Shown here one piece after another: positions 6,055 to 14,953 of a DNA stretch of 41,641 nt. The translations under genes were made by a program, and so were the position numbers. Under the pieces are notes generated by a model. It saw only the letters and a list, made by a program, of their open reading frames with translations. It had not been told where the DNA came from and ran no database searches. Location: NCBI GenBank assembly GCA_028712075.1, contig JAQTQX010000032.1, positions 1-41,641 of the forward strand, in the 5' to 3' direction. The stretch is from Desulfuromonadaceae bacterium. Its GTDB lineage: Bacteria > Desulfobacterota > Desulfuromonadia > Geobacterales > Pseudopelobacteraceae. The number at the start of each line of letters is the position of its first letter. The first letter of the stretch is position 1.

Positions 6055-7404
6055 ATGACCACCACACCGACCGACCGAATATGGCTCCGCTATCTCCCGG
6101 GATTTATCCGAAAACGCCTTGAAAACCGACACGTTTTTCAGGAAGCTGTGGAGAACAGCGGTTGGCTCATCGGAGACAAAATCCTGCGTATGGGGGTTGG
6201 CCTTCTTGTTGGAGTGTGGGTTGCGCGCTATCTGGGGCCATCTCAGTTCGGCATTATGAGTTATGCAGCCTCGATGGTGGGGCTGGCGGGCGCGATAGCA
6301 GGGCTTGGCATTGACAGCATCGTCATCCGTGATCTGGTAAGGCATCCGGAAAGATCCAATGAATACCTTGGGACGACCTTTGTACTGAGGTTCACGGCTG
6401 GTCTCGTCTGCTACCTTGGCGTTATTGGCGTTGTAGCCATTATAAAGCCCGAAGATTTACTGACACAGATCATAGTTGCCATCGTTGGCTGGTCACTTAC
6501 CGTCAACGCTTTTGACGCTGCTGATTTCTGGTTTCAGTCGAAGGTTAAGTCAAAGTATGTGGTCTACGCCAAGGGTATCGGGTTCCTCATTGCCGCTGCT
6601 TTCAGAGTCATCCTCATTTTGTCGGAGGCTCCTCTGGCAGCGTTCGCTGCGGCAAATCTGGCAGAATTGGCTATCGGTGCAGTCGGCCTTCTCTCTGTAT
6701 ACTCCGTTAAGGGCGGGGCTATCAGAAGTTGGAAGTTCAGATTACCGGTAGCGAAGGAGCTTCTCTTCGGCGGTTGGCCGGTGTTACTCGGCAGCATAGT
6801 TTCCATGATATGTTTTCGTATTGATCAGGTCATGCTAGGTCAGATCAGTGACGCCAAAGAACTTGGCATTTACGCTGCAGCGGTTCGGGTTGCTGAACTG
6901 TGGTTTTTTATCCCCAGCGCTATTATCGCCTCTGTATTTCCTAATATCATAAGGGCGAGGGAAGTTGACGAAGCGGAATTTTATAAAAGGCTCCAGAAGC
7001 TTTTCAACTTTCTTGCCTTTGCGGGCTATGCTGTCGCAATACCTGTTACATTCCTGGGCCCTTTTGTCATAAAACTACTGTACGGTGAGGCATACGCAGC
7101 CGCTGCGCCAATGCTTGTTATTCTTATCTGGAGCGATCTGTTCATAAACCTGGCCATGGCACGCGGTGCTTATCTCTTCGCAATGAATTGGATCTGGATC
7201 TTGTTCTGGGTAAATGTGTTGGCCGCGGTGGTTAATGTTGCTCTGAATCTTGTTCTCATCCCGCATTACGGAGGCATTGGGGCCGCAGTCGCTTCCTGTA
7301 TTTCATACTGGGTATCTGCTCACGGCGTATGCTACCTGATCAAGCCTATGAGGAAGTCCGGCCATATGATCACGCGCGCCTTGTTGTTCCCAAAATTCTG
7401 GTGA
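6055..7404 (+). CDS. Wzx-like oligosaccharide flippase (polysaccharide biosynthesis membrane protein)
   Basis: Integral membrane protein of 449 residues, probably moving undecaprenyl-linked oligosaccharide across the inner membrane. About 12 to 14 hydrophobic segments are visible. The N-terminal pattern NSGWLIGDKILRMGVGLLVG followed by WVARYLGPSQFGIMSYA is characteristic of the polysaccharide transporter/MATE-like flippase family. AGGA lies five bases before the ATG at 6055. It is the first gene of a compact operon reaching 19826, and its position beside an acyltransferase, aminotransferase and glycosyltransferases supports the flippase role. No promoter could be recognised confidently upstream. 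The exact glycan substrate cannot be deduced from this protein. Confidence 0.88.
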   Translation: MTTTPTDRIWLRYLPGFIRKRLENRHVFQEAVENSGWLIGDKILRMGVGLLVGVWVARYLGPSQFGIMSYAASMVGLAGAIAGLGIDSIVIRDLVRHPERSNEYLGTTFVLRFTAGLVCYLGVIGVVAIIKPEDLLTQIIVAIVGWSLTVNAFDAADFWFQSKVKSKYVVYAKGIGFLIAAAFRVILILSEAPLAAFAAANLAELAIGAVGLLSVYSVKGGAIRSWKFRLPVAKELLFGGWPVLLGSIVSMICFRIDQVMLGQISDAKELGIYAAAVRVAELWFFIPSAIIASVFPNIIRAREVDEAEFYKRLQKLFNFLAFAGYAVAIPVTFLGPFVIKLLYGEAYAAAAPMLVILIWSDLFINLAMARGAYLFAMNWIWILFWVNVLAAVVNVALNLVLIPHYGGIGAAVASCISYWVSAHGVCYLIKPMRKSGHMITRALLFPKFW

Positions 7405-7419
7405 AATTGAGGTACTTTC

Positions 7420-8067
7420 ATGGACCAAGTTAAAAGCAGAGTTGTGATTTGGGGTGCCTCGGGTCATGCAAGGGTTGTTGCTGATGTAGTCAGACTGGAG
7501 GGCTGCTTTGAACTTCGCGGCTTCATCGATGATGTGGACCAGAAACCGCGCGAGTTTTTGGGTCTGCCTGTCTTCGGCGGATGTGAAGCTTTGGGTCGTC
7601 TGAAAGCTGACGGAGTGAGCCATATTATCTTAGGTTTTGGCAACTGTGAAGCACGGCTGAAACTCTCCGAGGTGGTCCTGAAAGAAGGCTTCTCTTTAGC
7701 TAGCGCTATCCATCCTCATGCTGTGATTGCTGCTGATGCATCGATTGGGGATGGGACCGTTATAGCTGCAGGCTCAATAATAAACCCCGGTTCCAGGGTT
7801 GGAGCAAACGTGATTATTAATACCAGGGCGAGTGTTGATCATGACTGTGAAATAGCAGACGGTGCTCATATTTGTCCCGGTGTGACTCTTGGTGGTTATG
7901 TCATGGTTGGCAAAGCAGCATGGGTGGGCATTGGATCCATTGTGAGCGATCATGTGAACATCGGTTCCCGGGCACTTATAGGTGCAGGTTCTGTCGTTGT
8001 CAGTGATATTCCAGAGTGTGTTGTTGCCTATGGTGTTCCGGCCCGAATTAAAAGAGTGCTGGAATGA
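7420..8067 (+). CDS. PglD/NeuD-type sugar N- or O-acyltransferase
   Basis: Left-handed beta-helix (hexapeptide repeat) transferase of 215 residues that likely acetylates an amino-sugar nucleotide. The N-terminal Rossmann-like part (RVVIWGASGHARVVADVV, residues about 7-24; GFIDD, 34-38) and a hexapeptide region (about 98-195) match PglD/NeuD proteins. The catalytic-base His is seen in RASVDHDCEI (H141), and VAYGVPARIKR closes the family pattern. The next gene is a DegT-type aminotransferase, so the pair probably makes an N-acylated 4-amino-deoxy sugar. The gene starts 15 bases after the flippase stop. The acceptor and acyl donor are inferred from family. Confidence 0.92.
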   Translation: MDQVKSRVVIWGASGHARVVADVVRLEGCFELRGFIDDVDQKPREFLGLPVFGGCEALGRLKADGVSHIILGFGNCEARLKLSEVVLKEGFSLASAIHPHAVIAADASIGDGTVIAAGSIINPGSRVGANVIINTRASVDHDCEIADGAHICPGVTLGGYVMVGKAAWVGIGSIVSDHVNIGSRALIGAGSVVVSDIPECVVAYGVPARIKRVLE

Positions 8068-8104
8068 TGGTTAGGACGACCTATCTCATTTTTTCGAGGT
8101 AATT

Positions 8105-9307
8105 ATGAAGGACCGTATTGAAAAACTTGCTCTCTTTGGAGGGGTACCTGCTTTTCCGGAAAAGCTGCACGTGGGGCGACCGAATCTTGGTGACCGCGAG
8201 CAGTTCCTAGCGAGAGTCAACGGCATGTTCGACCGTAACTGGTTGACCAACAACGGCCCTCTGGTGGAGGAGTTCGAGCAAAAGCTGGCGACGATGCTGG
8301 GCGTACGGCACTGCATTGCTTTGTGCAACGCCACCGTCGCACTGGAGATCACCACAAGGGCGCTCGACCTGCAGGGAGAGGTGATTGTTCCGTCGTTCAC
8401 ATTCGTTGCAACGGCGCATGCGTTGCAATGGCAGGGAATAACACCTGTCTTCTGTGATATTGATCCTTTGACTCACACGATTGATCCAGCATGTGTTGAA
8501 AAGATGATTACTCCCCGCACAACCGGCATTGTCGGTGTTCACCTGTGGGGTCGTCCTTGCAATATTGAGTCGCTCCAGGAAATAGCGGATCGCAAAAACC
8601 TAAAGCTGATGTTCGACGCGGCGCACGCTTTCGGCTGCTCGCACCGGGGAAAGATGATCGGAAATTTCGGGCAGGCGGAGGTGTTCAGCTTTCACGCGAC
8701 GAAGTTTTTCAACAGTTTCGAAGGAAGTATTGTCGCAACAAATTACGATGGTCTCGCGGAAAAAATTCGGCTGATGAAGAATTTTGGATTTTCTGGCTAT
8801 GACAATGTCGTTTATATTGGCACCAACGGTAAAATGACAGAGATATGTGCCGCAATGGGATTGACCGGACTTGAAAGTCTAGACAAAGTAATTGAAACTA
8901 ACCGCCGAAACTACCATAACTATGGTAAAGAGCTGGACGATGTACCGGGTGTTCGTCCCGTTGTGTATGATGAATCTGAAAAATGTAATTTTCAGTATGT
9001 CGTTTTTGAGGTTGATGAGGAAGAAGCCGGAATAAGTCGTGATTTGTTAGTGGAGGTGTTGCAGGCTGAAAATGTGATGGCGCGGCGCTATTTCTATCCT
9101 GGATGTCACCGGATGGAGCCTTACCGGTCATATTTTCCGCATTCCCACCTGCTACTGCCGAACACTGAAATGTTGGTTACTAAGGTGATATCGCTTCCTT
9201 CAGGGACTGCAGTAGGGGGTGACGAAATTTCTACGATTTGCCGGATTATCAGAACCGCTGTCACATGTTCAGGAAAACTTCCGGCTGTGGGAGCCCCGAC
9301 AAAGTGA
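8105..9307 (+). CDS. DegT/DnrJ/EryC1/StrS family sugar aminotransferase
   Basis: PLP-dependent transaminase of 400 residues that installs an amino group on a keto-deoxy nucleotide sugar. Visible are WLTNNGPLVEEFE near the N-terminus, the cofactor-binding MFDAAHAFGC (D171) and the Schiff-base lysine in FSFHATKFFNSFEGS (K200). The substrate-pocket segment includes VYIGTNGKMTEICAAMGL. Length fits the family. It pairs with the preceding acyltransferase. The precise sugar is not readable from sequence. The stop overlaps the GTG start of the next glycosyltransferase (GTGA). Confidence 0.93.
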   Translation: MKDRIEKLALFGGVPAFPEKLHVGRPNLGDREQFLARVNGMFDRNWLTNNGPLVEEFEQKLATMLGVRHCIALCNATVALEITTRALDLQGEVIVPSFTFVATAHALQWQGITPVFCDIDPLTHTIDPACVEKMITPRTTGIVGVHLWGRPCNIESLQEIADRKNLKLMFDAAHAFGCSHRGKMIGNFGQAEVFSFHATKFFNSFEGSIVATNYDGLAEKIRLMKNFGFSGYDNVVYIGTNGKMTEICAAMGLTGLESLDKVIETNRRNYHNYGKELDDVPGVRPVVYDESEKCNFQYVVFEVDEEEAGISRDLLVEVLQAENVMARRYFYPGCHRMEPYRSYFPHSHLLLPNTEMLVTKVISLPSGTAVGGDEISTICRIIRTAVTCSGKLPAVGAPTK

Positions 9308-10227
9308 AACTCAGTATTCTCATGATTACCTACAATCACGAGGCATACCTTTCGCAGGCACTGGAAAGCATCCTCATGCAGGAGGTTGACTTCCAGTATG
9401 AGATTGTTGTCGGCGAGGATTGTTCCACCGATGGTACGCGCAGCATACTTCTGAAGTATCAGCGTAGGTACCCGGATCGGATCAGGGCAATACTGCCGGA
9501 AAATAACCTAGGTATGATGCGAAATTTCATGGAGACGTACCAAACTTGCTGTGGAGATTATGTTGCCATCCTGGAAGGTGATGATTACTGGAGTTCCCCG
9601 CACAAATTGCAAAAACAGATCGATTTTCTCGATGCGAACCCGGACTTTATGATCTGCTTCCACAACGCGGAGACGCTTTCGGAGCTTGGTGGAAAATCGG
9701 GGGTATCCCTCTGCCCACCGCACCAGAAAGCGATTTCTGGGATAGAAGATTTGTTCTTCAATAATTTTATTCCGACGGTTACAGCCGTATTCAGGAATAA
9801 ATTATTCGGAGATTTTCCAGAATGGTTTGAGCAACTTTCCTACGGTGACTGGCCTCTGCACCTTCTGAACGCCAGGTTCGGAAAAATCGGGTACCTGAAC
9901 GAGATTGCGGCAGTGTACCGTATTCACCAAGGCGGCGCGGCTTCCGAAGCAATGATTGATACGTCCAGATATCTCCGGAATATCGAGGGGATTATAAATG
10001 TATATGAACGATTTAACAGCTATTATAACTTTCGTTATGAGTCGATAATTGCCCGAAGAATTCCTGAATATTACGCTTTGGCGGGAAAAAAGGCGGAGGA
10101 ATCGGGACAGCTTCTCCTTGCTGCAAAATATTATCTGAAGTGTTTCCGGTTCTCAGGTTTGCCTGCAATGTGGGACCGGGTCGTTCGTCGGCTGCGGCGA
10201 AACATATCGAGAACCAATACGGAATAA
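9304..10227 (+). CDS. Family 2 glycosyltransferase
   Basis: GT-A fold glycosyltransferase of about 307 residues in the cytoplasm or at the inner membrane face. LSILMITYNHEAYLSQALES at the N-terminus, VVGEDCSTDGT and the metal-binding EGDDYW mark the GT2 family; GDWPLHLLNARFG and YRIHQGG are common in the acceptor half. I place the start at GTG 9304, overlapping the aminotransferase stop, because the family fold begins immediately after it. Upstream in-frame starts (for example 9268) would add residues that read as the aminotransferase tail. It probably adds one residue of the repeat unit; donor and linkage are unknown. Confidence 0.88.
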   Translation: MKLSILMITYNHEAYLSQALESILMQEVDFQYEIVVGEDCSTDGTRSILLKYQRRYPDRIRAILPENNLGMMRNFMETYQTCCGDYVAILEGDDYWSSPHKLQKQIDFLDANPDFMICFHNAETLSELGGKSGVSLCPPHQKAISGIEDLFFNNFIPTVTAVFRNKLFGDFPEWFEQLSYGDWPLHLLNARFGKIGYLNEIAAVYRIHQGGAASEAMIDTSRYLRNIEGIINVYERFNSYYNFRYESIIARRIPEYYALAGKKAEESGQLLLAAKYYLKCFRFSGLPAMWDRVVRRLRRNISRTNTE

Positions 10228-10230
10228 TTC

Positions 10231-11397
10231 ATGAAGATCCTCCACACAGTCGAATTTTATCATCCCTCCGTTGGTGGCATGCAGGAGGTGGTCAAACAGC
10301 TTTCCGAGCGACTTGTTCGGATGGGGCATGACGTGACTGTCGCGACGACGCGGCTTCCAGAGCGAATCGACAAGGAGTATAATGGGGTCAAAATCGTTGA
10401 GTTTGCCATCAGCGGCAACCTGGTGCGCGGTATGCGCGGCGAGATTGATGAGTATCGGCGCTTTCTGAAAGAGTCCGCTTTCGAAGTAGTCTCAAACTTT
10501 GCCGCACAGCAATGGGCGACCGATGTGGCTATAACCATGCTGGATGAGATTCCGGGGAGAAAGGTTTTTATTCCGACCGGGTTCTCCGGGCTGTATCTTC
10601 CACAGTTTCGTGACTATTTCGCAGCAATGAAGGGGTGGTTGCGCCGGTATGACATGAATGTCTTTCTATCAAACAAATACCGCGACATCAACTTTGCCCG
10701 CGACTGCGGGGCTGCGAACATCATGGTCATCCCGAACGGTGCGTCTGAGGATGAGTTTATCCCTGATTCGAAAATTGATATTCGGGCTGAACTTGGTATA
10801 ACTGACGATAGTTTCTTGGTCCTACACGTTGGCTCCCATACCGGACTGAAGGGACATGCCGAGGCGCTACGCATCTTCGCGGGGGCACGTATCGACAACG
10901 CAACCCTGGTTATAGCAGCAAATAATGTTCCGGGCGGCTGCGGTCGCTCGTGCCGCCTGAGGGGGACGCTGTACAATATTTGGTTCAAGCGTTTTGACAT
11001 AAAAAAGCAGGTCATTGTAACCACTTTGCCCCGTGAGGAGACGGTGGCTGCCTACAAGGCGGCCGATCTGTTCCTGTTTCCTTCGCAGGTCGAATGTTCT
11101 CCGCTAGTCCTTTTTGAGTGCATGGCGTCTCATACCCCCTTTGTTTCGACCGATGCGGGCAATGCGGCCGAAATCGTCGGCTGGTCGGGCGGTGGGGTCA
11201 TTCTGCCGACCCGTACGGACCGCAAGGGGTATTCACACGCTGATGTTGCACGTTCCCGGAGAGTTGTCGAGGGGCTTTGGCAGGATTCCGGGGCAAGAGG
11301 ACGTCTGGCGGAGGGCGGTTTTGCCGCATGGCAGGAGCGGTTCTGCTGGGGGAGTCTGGCGCGGGAGTACGAAGGTCTGTATCGTAATATACTGTGA
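10231..11397 (+). CDS. Family 4 glycosyltransferase
   Basis: GT-B fold transferase of 388 residues. The N-terminal half carries MKILHTVEFYHPSVGGMQEV, whose GG loop binds donor or acceptor. The C-terminal half has LVLHVGSHTGLKGHAEALRI, the helix YKAADLFLFPSQVECSPLVL with the conserved E-x7-E type region, and PFVSTDAGNAAEIV. These are standard GT4 features. It begins three bases after the preceding stop. A retaining mechanism with a nucleotide-sugar donor is expected from family. A cysteine pair, GGCGRSC, near residue 240 is unusual, but I attach no function to it. Confidence 0.9.
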   Translation: MKILHTVEFYHPSVGGMQEVVKQLSERLVRMGHDVTVATTRLPERIDKEYNGVKIVEFAISGNLVRGMRGEIDEYRRFLKESAFEVVSNFAAQQWATDVAITMLDEIPGRKVFIPTGFSGLYLPQFRDYFAAMKGWLRRYDMNVFLSNKYRDINFARDCGAANIMVIPNGASEDEFIPDSKIDIRAELGITDDSFLVLHVGSHTGLKGHAEALRIFAGARIDNATLVIAANNVPGGCGRSCRLRGTLYNIWFKRFDIKKQVIVTTLPREETVAAYKAADLFLFPSQVECSPLVLFECMASHTPFVSTDAGNAAEIVGWSGGGVILPTRTDRKGYSHADVARSRRVVEGLWQDSGARGRLAEGGFAAWQERFCWGSLAREYEGLYRNIL

Positions 11398-11406
11398 GGT
11401 CAGAAA

Positions 11407-12120
11407 GTGAAGATAATCAACTGGATCAACAAAATACGTGGTAAAAAAACGCTCGAATTGAACCGTAGCAGTGGTGAACTCAACAGGATCTGCGGCGAGT
11501 TCGAGGTTGACAACTGGGCTGTGTCCCGGTTTGTCATGGACCGGCTGTTACCGGTTGTCGGGATTCATCCCTTTCCGCTTAACGAACAGATGCTGATGGT
11601 GGCGGCCGTTTGCCGTCTACAACCGACTCACATTTTTGAATGGGGGACAAATATTGGCAAATCGGCGCGGCTCTTTTATGAAACCTGTACGGCCCTCGGG
11701 ATGGCGACGGAGATTCATTCAATCGATCTTCCAGATGATATTGAGCATGCCGAACATCCCCATGCCAAGCGAGGCTATCTGGTGCGCGGTATGGCACAGG
11801 TGAAGCTGCATCTGGGGGATGGACTTGATACTTCGCTCGAAATTCTGCGCAACAGCCCGGAAATGAAGGCCCGGCCGCTCTTTTTCGTCGACGGAGATCA
11901 CGGCTATACCTCGGTACAGCGCGAGTTGGCCGGCATTGTCGAGCATGTGCCCCAGGCACATATTCTGCTCCATGACACCTTCTACCAGTCGGACGAGTCG
12001 GGGTACAATACCGGGCCGTACCGGGCTATAGCGGAACTGCTCCGAGACTGCGACCAATATCGGGTCGTATCCCAGAACATCGGTCTGCCTGGGATGACTC
12101 TCTTATGGCAATCGCAATGA
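11407..12120 (+). CDS. CmcI-like class I SAM-dependent methyltransferase
   Basis: Protein of 237 residues with a Rossmann-type methyltransferase core: IFEWGTNIGKSARLFYE (SAM-binding loop, about 76-92), IHSIDLPDD (acidic residue after strand 2), LHLGDGLD and PLFFVDGDHGYTSVQRELAG, followed by ILLHDTFY. This set matches the cephalosporin hydroxylase/CmcI and Methyltransf_24-like group often found in polysaccharide clusters, where they O-methylate sugars. The GTG start at 11407 follows GAGG at eight bases. A sugar-methylating role is inferred from neighbours; the family also contains hydroxylase-like members. Confidence 0.82.
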   Translation: MKIINWINKIRGKKTLELNRSSGELNRICGEFEVDNWAVSRFVMDRLLPVVGIHPFPLNEQMLMVAAVCRLQPTHIFEWGTNIGKSARLFYETCTALGMATEIHSIDLPDDIEHAEHPHAKRGYLVRGMAQVKLHLGDGLDTSLEILRNSPEMKARPLFFVDGDHGYTSVQRELAGIVEHVPQAHILLHDTFYQSDESGYNTGPYRAIAELLRDCDQYRVVSQNIGLPGMTLLWQSQ

Positions 12121-12136
12121 AAGTACGCATTGTGCC

Positions 12137-13027
12137 ATGATTATCGTCAAATTGTGGGGAGGTTTAGGTAATCAGATGTTCCAGTACGCTGCTGCCAGGA
12201 GGCTGGCACATGCCAACGGTGTGCCCCTTAAGCTTGATACCCGCTGGTTCGTCAGTAATTCCAGTATAGATACCCCACGGTCGTACGAACTGGATGTGTT
12301 CACTCTACAGACCGACTTGGCAACTGCCACGGAGTCGCGGCGGCTGGGGGGGCTTGATACCCGACGGTGGCCGAAGGTCGCAAAGCGGTTGCTGGCTGCG
12401 TGGGGGTATACACCGCCGAAAAGCTACGTTGTGGAGAAACATTATTATTTTGACGCTGGCATCCTCCAACTGAAGGATGAGTGCTATTTGGATGGCTACT
12501 GGCAGAGTGAGAAATATTTCTGTGATGCTGCCGGGTTGATCCGGAACGATTTTACGGTAAAACCGATCCCCGATGACGCTAATGGCGGATTGTTGCGGGA
12601 GATCAATGGGTGTGAATCGGTGTCGCTCCATTTCCGCCGGGGGGATTACGTGACGAACGCCAATGCAGCTGCTTTTCACGGCATGATCCCGCTCGATTAT
12701 TATGCCGCTGCTCTGAAAACAATCGGAGTGCGGGTTACTTCTCCGCGTCTCTTTGTGTTCTCGGACGATCAGGAATGGGTGAAGCAGAATCTGAAAACCG
12801 GATTCCCGGTTACCTACGTCGAGGGGAACGGGGCGGAAAAGGCGTACGAGGATATGCGTTTGATGAGTGCCTGCCGACACCACATCATTGCTAACAGCTC
12901 GTTCAGTTGGTGGGGGGCTTGGCTGGGAGCAAACCCAGACAAGACGGTTATCGCTCCCCGGAACTGGTTCATCGACTCCGCTGTTGACACATGTGACTTG
13001 ATCCCTGACAGTTGGGTGCGGTTATGA
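12137..13027 (+). CDS. GT11 family alpha-1,2-fucosyltransferase
   Basis: Inverting fucosyltransferase of 296 residues using GDP-L-fucose. The N-terminal GGLGNQMFQYAAARRLA (about 8-24), the GDP-binding HFRRGDYV (165-172) and the C-terminal SSFSWWGAWLG are the three hallmark motifs of GT11. Length is normal and all motifs are intact, so the gene looks functional. This links the operon to the fcl gene 9 kb upstream, even though the local gmd is destroyed. Its stop overlaps the next gene start in an ATGA. The predicted product is a terminal or branching alpha-1,2-linked fucose; linkage is inferred from family. Confidence 0.95.
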   Translation: MIIVKLWGGLGNQMFQYAAARRLAHANGVPLKLDTRWFVSNSSIDTPRSYELDVFTLQTDLATATESRRLGGLDTRRWPKVAKRLLAAWGYTPPKSYVVEKHYYFDAGILQLKDECYLDGYWQSEKYFCDAAGLIRNDFTVKPIPDDANGGLLREINGCESVSLHFRRGDYVTNANAAAFHGMIPLDYYAAALKTIGVRVTSPRLFVFSDDQEWVKQNLKTGFPVTYVEGNGAEKAYEDMRLMSACRHHIIANSSFSWWGAWLGANPDKTVIAPRNWFIDSAVDTCDLIPDSWVRL

Positions 13028-14061
13028 CGACGCTTTCCAACGCCTCCCCCCGGGTCACGGTACTCATGCCGGTATACAACGGCGGAGAGTATCTGCGTGC
13101 CGCCATCGACAGCATACTCGTACAGACGTTTCGCGACTTTGAACTATTGATCATCAACGACGGTTCCACTGATCAGAGCGTCGGAATCATTAGGAGTTTC
13201 AGCGACTCGCGGATCCGTTTAGTTGAAAACGACGGCAATTTAGGGTTGATCTCTACGCTCAATAATGGTCTGCGCCTGGCGCGGGGAGAGTACGTTGCCC
13301 GGATGGACTGCGATGATCTGAGCCGCCCTCGTCGGTTGGAAAAGCAGGTTGCGCTTTTGGATGCGAATCCGGCTATGGGTGTCTGTGGCTCCTGGGTCAG
13401 GAAATTCGGTGTGGTGACGGATAAGGTCTGCCGCTACCATACCGACTCTGGTCTGCTGGCATGCGGTCTGATCTTTGACCCGGTTCTTGCCCACCCTACG
13501 GTGATGCTGTGCCGCCGGATTTTTCTCGATCAGGGGTTAGAGTATGACCCGGAGTATCGGCATGCCGAGGATTATAACCTCTGGGTGCGTGCCGCCAGAC
13601 TGTGCGAATTTGGCAATATCCCCGAGGTGCTACTTGACTATCGAGTCCACACTTCGCAGGTTTCCCAAGTCAACAATCCTGAACAGCGCGCCAATGCCGG
13701 ACGGGTCAGGTGCTCCCTGCTTGCCGAGTTGGGGCTTGATCCGAGCAAAGAGGAGTTCGACATCCACCAACGGATCAGCACCTCTACGGTTTCAGGGTGC
13801 GAGTACCTTTTCCGGCATTCCGATGACTGGCTCTGCCGAATTTGGGAGGCAAACCGGGATACGCAACGTTATTGTGAATCGGAACTGTCGCTGGTCCTTG
13901 CCGAACGGTTGGTAACACTGCTCAAAAAGATGTTGGAGAACCGTGTAGCGTTGGAATTCCGGATGTTCCGCCCCCGACTTTTGAACATCACCGGCATCGG
14001 CTGGGTTGGGATAGGGCGCTTCATTCTGCAATCTATTCGTGGGGAGGCGGGCCGTGCCTAA
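13024..14061 (+). CDS. Family 2 glycosyltransferase
   Basis: GT-A glycosyltransferase of 345 residues. RVTVLMPVYNGGEYLRAAID at the N-terminus, LLIINDGSTDQS and the DXD-type MDCDDLSRPRRLEKQV define GT2; HAEDYNLWVRAA lies in the acceptor-side segment. I choose ATG 13024 because it overlaps the fucosyltransferase stop (ATGA); a TTG four codons earlier is unnecessary. The 3' end overlaps the next transferase by eight bases. The C-terminal 90 residues are variable and amphipathic, possibly membrane-associated. Donor sugar is unknown. Confidence 0.9.
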   Translation: MTTLSNASPRVTVLMPVYNGGEYLRAAIDSILVQTFRDFELLIINDGSTDQSVGIIRSFSDSRIRLVENDGNLGLISTLNNGLRLARGEYVARMDCDDLSRPRRLEKQVALLDANPAMGVCGSWVRKFGVVTDKVCRYHTDSGLLACGLIFDPVLAHPTVMLCRRIFLDQGLEYDPEYRHAEDYNLWVRAARLCEFGNIPEVLLDYRVHTSQVSQVNNPEQRANAGRVRCSLLAELGLDPSKEEFDIHQRISTSTVSGCEYLFRHSDDWLCRIWEANRDTQRYCESELSLVLAERLVTLLKKMLENRVALEFRMFRPRLLNITGIGWVGIGRFILQSIRGEAGRA

Positions 14062-14854
14062 AGTCAGCGTCATTATTCCTTGCTACAATCAGGGCGAATA
14101 CCTGGATGAGGCTGTTGACTCTGTATTGGCGCAGAGTTTTCGGGACTTTGAAATCATCGTGGTGAATGACGGTTCCACGGATGAGCGGACAAATAGGATA
14201 CTTGCCGGATACGATAAACCCTGTACCAGGGTTATTCACACTGCGAACCAGGGTGTTGCCATGGCTCGTAACACCGGTATAGCCCAGGCCTGCGGCGAAT
14301 ACATCCTGCCGCTTGACGCCGATGATCGCATAGGCAATACCTATCTTGAACATGGGGTTGAAATCCTCGAGCAAAATCCGGAGATTGGGATTGTCTACTG
14401 CCTGGCTGAATGTTTCGGAGCGCGTCAGGGACGCTGGGATATTCCTGACTTCTCTGCATGGGGAATGCGTTTCTCCAACCTGATATTCTGTTCCGCCCTC
14501 TACCGGAAGGCAGACTGGGATAATGCGGGGGGGTACAATCCAAACATGGTGAACGGTTGGGAGGACTGGGACTTCTGGCTGTCGCTTCTTGAAACGGGCA
14601 GAAAGGTGTTCCGCATTCCGGAGACGCTATTTTACTACCGGGTTGTGGCAGGATCCCGGGAACGCTCCATGGATCGATGCACCAAGGTTGATATGCACCT
14701 GCAGTTGATGCGTAACCACCCGAAATTATTTGCGGTTAAATCGCGATTGCTGCTGGAGTTATATTACCTGATGCGTGATTCAAGTCTGTACCGAATCGCC
14801 AAAAAGTTGCGCATCCCTTTTATAATCGGTAATAACATGGCGAACAAACGATAA
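14054..14854 (+). CDS. Family 2 glycosyltransferase
   Basis: GT-A glycosyltransferase of 266 residues. KVSVIIPCYNQGEYLDEAVD, IIVVNDGSTDERT and LPLDADDRIGNTYLE (DXD) are clear GT2 motifs, with NGWEDWDFWLSLLETG in the acceptor half. A GTG at 14054 is the likely start: GGGGAGG lies seven bases upstream, whereas the GTG at 14039 lies before that site. The stop (TAA, 14852-14854) overlaps a decayed start of another glycosyltransferase reading ATA where ATG is expected. This suggests that an ATGA coupling existed before and was lost. Confidence 0.9.
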   Translation: MPKVSVIIPCYNQGEYLDEAVDSVLAQSFRDFEIIVVNDGSTDERTNRILAGYDKPCTRVIHTANQGVAMARNTGIAQACGEYILPLDADDRIGNTYLEHGVEILEQNPEIGIVYCLAECFGARQGRWDIPDFSAWGMRFSNLIFCSALYRKADWDNAGGYNPNMVNGWEDWDFWLSLLETGRKVFRIPETLFYYRVVAGSRERSMDRCTKVDMHLQLMRNHPKLFAVKSRLLLELYYLMRDSSLYRIAKKLRIPFIIGNNMANKR

Positions 14855-14904
14855 AGATCGTCTTTCTCGCGCCAAGTAGCAAATATCCCTCAAATCTGCA
14901 ATAG
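14851..14904 (+). pseudogene. Relic of a GT4 glycosyltransferase 5' end
   Basis: Reading 14851-14904 gives I-KIVFLAPSSKYPSNLQ then a stop. KIVFLAP is the typical beginning of GT4 enzymes and is repeated at the start of the intact gene at 16132. The first 20 bases after the lost start match that gene at 17 of 20 positions. The start codon would be ATA, one base from ATG. It abuts an inserted ATPase gene. Confidence 0.5.
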
Positions 14905-14941
14905 CCATGAAATATCGGTTTTGCTATCCGGATTTTCATGG
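14905..14941. repeat. Inverted repeat upstream of the DUF4143 gene
   Basis: CCATGAAATATCGG (14905-14918) and CCGGATTTTCATGG (14928-14941) form a near-perfect palindrome with a 9-base centre, ending 12 bases before the ATPase ATG. It may be an operator for that gene or an end of the inserted segment. Confidence 0.6.
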
Positions 14942-14953
14942 TAAATATACTCT

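Noticed and set aside
12305..12883. Minus-strand open frame of 192 codons
   Set aside because: Antisense to the GT11 gene with all GT11 motifs on the plus strand; it is composition-driven.
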